A stretch of 64,000 nt of DNA, taken from assembly GCA_047967505.1 (NCBI GenBank), contig CM106539.1. The stretch is one strand, 5' to 3'. Each line of letters starts with the position of its first letter. The first letter of the stretch is position 1. A model generated the notes under the pieces. The model was not told the DNA's origin, ran no database searches, and saw nothing but the letters and a program-made list of their open reading frames with translations. This document shows, piece by piece, positions 61,321-64,000 of this stretch. The DNA comes from Dipteris shenzhenensis (lineage: Eukaryota > Polypodiophyta > Polypodiopsida > Gleicheniales). The position numbers and the translations under genes were made by a program.

Positions 61321-62400
61321 GAGCTGTTCATAGCAATTGAGGAGATTTGCACGAAGGTAGTTCATGTACCTGCGGAGGAACCTTGGATTATTGACAGTGG
61401 TGCATTGTGCCACATGTCCAGTCGGAAGGATTGGTATACCTCTCTACATCCGGTAGGGAATGACATCCTGGTAGCAGTCGGCAATGATGCAAAATGTCCA
61501 GCAAAAGGAAAAGGTACGATTGCTCTCAAGTCAGATGGAGTTGTAAAACAGTTGTCCGATGTTCTTTATGTGCCAAATATCAAGAGGAACTTGTTGTCCG
61601 TTTCTGCGATCATGGATCGGGACCTCAAAGTTCACTTTGATAAGAATAGTGCACAGATTTTGGATCTTCAAGGGAAGGTCATTGGTAAAGGTACATGGTG
61701 CAACAACATCTACGTACTCTTAGCTTTCAGTGCTCGAGCCGATGTGAGCAATAGTAAGCTGTGGCATGAGAGGTTTGGTCATCTAAACCTTAGTTCTTTA
61801 AAGGAGATGCATAAAAGTGGAATGATTGTAGACCTACCAGAAATTACAAATCTGCCCGATGTATGTGAAGCTTGCATGATGGGCAAGAAGCATCGGCAGC
61901 CCTTTCCTAAAGAGGCCAGCAGGGCAAAGGCTCCTCTAGAGCTCATTCACATGAACCTCTGCGGAAAGATGGAGACAGAAGCTTTGGGTGGTTCCTACTA
62001 CTTCATGATGCTGATCGACGACTATAGTAGAAGGATATGGATATACTTCCTGAAGACTAAAGATGAGGCTTTTAGTAAGTTCAAAGAATGGCATGTAATG
62101 GTCGAGAAAGAAACGGGGAGGAAGGTGAATAAGTTGAGATCAGGTAGAGGTGGTGAGTTCACATCAAGTGAATTCGAAAGTTACTGCAAAAGTCACGGGA
62201 TCAAGAGGCAGAAACCTGCGCCACATACATCACAACAAAATGGAGTAGCAGAGCGCAAGATGTGCGTGAACGGGATGACTCCACTGCAGGCCTTTTCTGG
62301 TAAGAAACCTTCAGCTACACATTTTTCAGAGTTTTTGGATGTGACTGTTTTGTGCATTAGGAAAAAAGAGAGCTCATTTTGGGGCCTTTTACGGTTTGGA
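61321..62400 (+). pseudogene. Copia protease and integrase, catalytically broken and truncated
   Basis: Protease active site WIIDSGALCHMSS (DSGA 61393-61404) is intact, then DVLYVPNIKRNLLSVS. The HHCC zinc finger reads LWHERFGHLN...CEACMMGKKH. In the integrase core the first catalytic Asp is Asn (HMNLCGKM) and the second is Gly (RSGRGGEF), while SQQNGVAERK keeps the Glu. After ERK a deletion joins to NGMTPLQAFSGKKPSATH, and a RVFGCDCFVH trace follows in another frame to about 62380. RT, RNase H and the 3' LTR are absent. This integrase could not be active. Confidence 0.85.
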
Positions 62401-62830
62401 AAAATAAGCTCTCAACCAATCAATAGAGGGCCAAGTAACGTTGGAAATTCATGAAAATAAGAGAAAATAGAAAAAAGAAACAATACTTTATGTAGGTACA
62501 AGCGTGCTACATTAATGTGGAGATTGGTTTTTTATTCTCACAAGATCTTTGGACATGAAGATAGAATCTAGTCTGACATTTTATCTGACAAGGGCCTTCC
62601 CGCTTCCACCTTCCTTTGAACTTTGAAATGTTGTGCTGCCTTTCCCTCGAAAGGTCTACCATTCTACACCACTGCCTCATTGTGCAACAGCCTCTTCTTT
62701 TCCAAAACTGCTCCCTTGATCCTGTTTGGCATAGAGCAAGATGTTTCTTGTCAACTGTCTGTCTGCCCACTTTCTCTTTCTTGAAACTTTAATTTATTAT
62801 CTTGTTTACATTACTTTGCTGTTGTTATAG
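62401..62830. other. Unresolved sequence after the Copia truncation
   Basis: T-rich, ending in TTGCTGTTGTTATAG, a plausible splice acceptor. A minus-strand open frame (62507-62770) has no recognisable domain. Confidence 0.4.
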
Positions 62831-63103
62831 ATTCACAAGGTCTCCATGGTGAATAAAAACCATGGTCGTTCTTGTGGAAGACGCTCTGTGGATGATAATG
62901 CTATGAAGGCAAAATTATACCACACATCCTTACCCCATCAACCTGCTTCTTCTATTTCTTCGGTAGAGAATTCAAGTACAGTCAAAATGGAAGGAACTTG
63001 GGAAAGGTTTAGTGTTTCAAAAGGAGCATGGGTGCTCATGCAACCTAGCAAAAGAAAAAGACCTCAGACAAAAAACATTTTTTTGGCATCATGGAAGGGA
63101 AGA
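62831..63103 (+). CDS. Candidate exon of an unidentified gene
   Basis: Between a TTATAG acceptor and an AGA|GTATGA donor, an open frame of 91 codons encodes IHKVSMVNKNHGRSCGRRSV, then a Ser-rich stretch (QPASSISSVENSS), WERFSVSKGAWVLMQPSKRK and a basic end. T-rich flanks and codon continuity favour an exon. Continuing in phase 0 into the acceptor at 63333 meets a stop after 16 codons, so the gene model is unresolved. I do not recognise the protein. Confidence 0.35.
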
Positions 63104-63333
63104 GTATGAGATTTTAAAATCACCAGAGGGAAGATATCGGTGAAAGAAGTTTTGATTCAGCATATGTACATGCATAAAGAACTTGTCTTGTGAGACTATC
63201 CAAATGATCTTCCGCAACACAGGCCTAATTGTATATTTTTCTATTGTGGTTTTTTTCTTTACGAGGTGTATGGATTTTTAAGATGAAGCTTTCTTTCTTT
63301 GCTTATTGACATTCTTGTGTTGTTTTATTTCAG

Positions 63334-63460
63334 ATTTATACCCTTCATCGTATGAGACATGGCAAAACATCGATTGTATTCTAGGATTTATAGATGTTTT
63401 GCATGGATCGATAGGAGAACAAAAATACCAAGGTCGATGTGCAATAGAGCTAGCTCAATC
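63334..63460 (+). other. Candidate exon of an unidentified gene
   Basis: A strong acceptor (TGTTTTATTTCAG) precedes a frame encoding LYPSSYETWQNIDCILGFID and VLHGSIGEQKYQGRCAIELA. The frame does not match phase 0 from the previous candidate exon. It may be a separate exon combination or chance. The donor position is a guess. Confidence 0.25.
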
Positions 63461-63469
63461 GGGTATATT

Positions 63470-63900
63470 TTTTACTGATCTTTTTATTAGTTGTTGGACA
63501 ATGATAACACACATGGTGTGTTAAGGAAACAAGACCTTCCGACATGGAATTCAGTGGATTGGCCTCACCCACATTTTAGTGTTACAGAGGCATATAGGGC
63601 CAAGCTTTTCAAAGAAGTACAGAAAGCTCTGAGGCCCAATATTGCCACAAGGATAATAAAAATTTCTTTATGCATGCCTCAGTTTTTGTGGACTTGTTTA
63701 ATACCTTTCCAGTGAAGGTTTCAAAAACAATGTTCATAGTTAAAGCAACAAGTTCGGCATGCATGCCACAATTTTTGGATAAAGGTTGGGATAAGAAGAC
63801 ATGTAGTTTAGTGTTTTGTGAGGTTGTCCAGCCTTCTATGCAACTAAAGTACATGGTTGCATTCACAAAATTTTATTTTTTCTTTTTATTATAAGCGCAG
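63470..63900. other. Unresolved, possible intron or exon
   Basis: A frame at 63491-63715 encodes QDLPTWNSVDWPHPHFSVTE and EVQKALRPN, which could be coding, but no clear splice sites or known motif support it. T-rich sequence precedes 63900. Confidence 0.25.
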
Positions 63901-63901
63901 T

Positions 63902-64000
63902 CGAATGCTAGGCACAAAACTAGTCCCAATGGATCAAGATGAAGATTCTTTTGGTGCAAAAAATAAACTTCTTGATATTGATGTTGTTGAGAATCGTGAT
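63902..64000 (+). other. Candidate exon running off the right edge
   Basis: After the acceptor-like TATTATAAGCGCAG, a frame stays open to the end of the window and encodes RMLGTKLVPMDQDEDSFGAK and LLDIDVVENRD. Acidic and without a known motif. Partial. Confidence 0.3.

Noticed and set aside
1-64000. CRISPR arrays, operons or bacterial-type ribosome binding sites
   Set aside because: Introns, plant LTR elements and the absence of gene-dense coding show this is a plant nuclear sequence; the repeats are minisatellites or duplications without CRISPR-like spacing.

Overview
The window is nuclear DNA from a land plant with a large, transposon-rich genome. One host gene is clearly recognisable. It encodes the U1 snRNP subunit U1-C, in five exons on the + strand (19684-31770), with GT-AG introns and a C2H2 U1-C zinc finger. 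Most other interpretable sequence is retroelement or DNA-transposon debris. PBS sites match the initiator tRNA-Met type (TGGTATCAGAGC) used by plant Copia elements. The species cannot be fixed from the sequence; a fern, lycophyte, gymnosperm or other TE-rich plant would fit, but this is inference.

Layout. 1-955: LTR, PBS and leader of a minus-strand LTR element running off the left edge, inserted into or abutting a decayed minus-strand Copia (956-3129, gag to integrase). 3.1-8.0 kb: TGATGTGGCA-type repeats, a second LTR/PBS (5976-6252) and unresolved sequence. 8.07-11.44 kb: 5' part of a minus-strand gypsy-like element (LTR, leader with degenerate minisatellite, proline-rich gag-like ORF). 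11.5-14.9 kb: tandem repeats and unresolved sequence. 14.9-17.1 kb, perhaps to 19 kb: decayed PIF1-like helicase followed by an EEP endonuclease, read here as a Helentron/Helitron2-like relic just upstream of the U1-C gene.

19.7-31.8 kb: the U1-C gene. Its fourth intron is about 10.6 kb and contains a 5'-truncated Copia (about 24.01-27.52 kb, one LTR) and a gypsy integrase relic (27.8-28.25 kb). 31.8-39.7 kb: mostly unresolved, with diverged duplications and microsatellites. 39.8-40.3 kb: fragment resembling the N-terminal region of a CACTA transposase.

40.5-58.3 kb: a nested retroelement complex. One minus-strand copy (40.5-51.78 kb) and one plus-strand copy (51.78-58.32 kb) of the same unusual family meet head to head. 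The family has gypsy-type gag zinc knuckles and a retropepsin. Where RT/RNase H/integrase would be expected there is instead a long unknown coding region, here named ORF-X and ORF-Y. A young gag-only LTR element (TR-GAG type, 44326-46834, 303-bp LTRs, ATCAC target duplication, intact gag) is nested in the minus copy. A Copia LTR/leader fragment (about 53.0-53.7 kb) is nested in the plus copy. 59.0-59.8 kb: AT-rich complex repeat. 60.0-62.4 kb: 5' part of a plus-strand Copia with gag, protease and a catalytically broken integrase. 62.8-64.0 kb: weak candidate exons of an unidentified gene that runs off the right edge.

Working relationships: only U1-C (5' splice-site recognition) looks like functioning host coding sequence. 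Only the gag-only element has an intact retroelement ORF and near-identical LTRs; lacking pol, it would depend on enzymes from another element. Several premature stops in the older elements are most simply read as CAG/CAA to TAG/TAA or CGA to TGA, as expected from deamination of methylated cytosine in silenced plant transposons.
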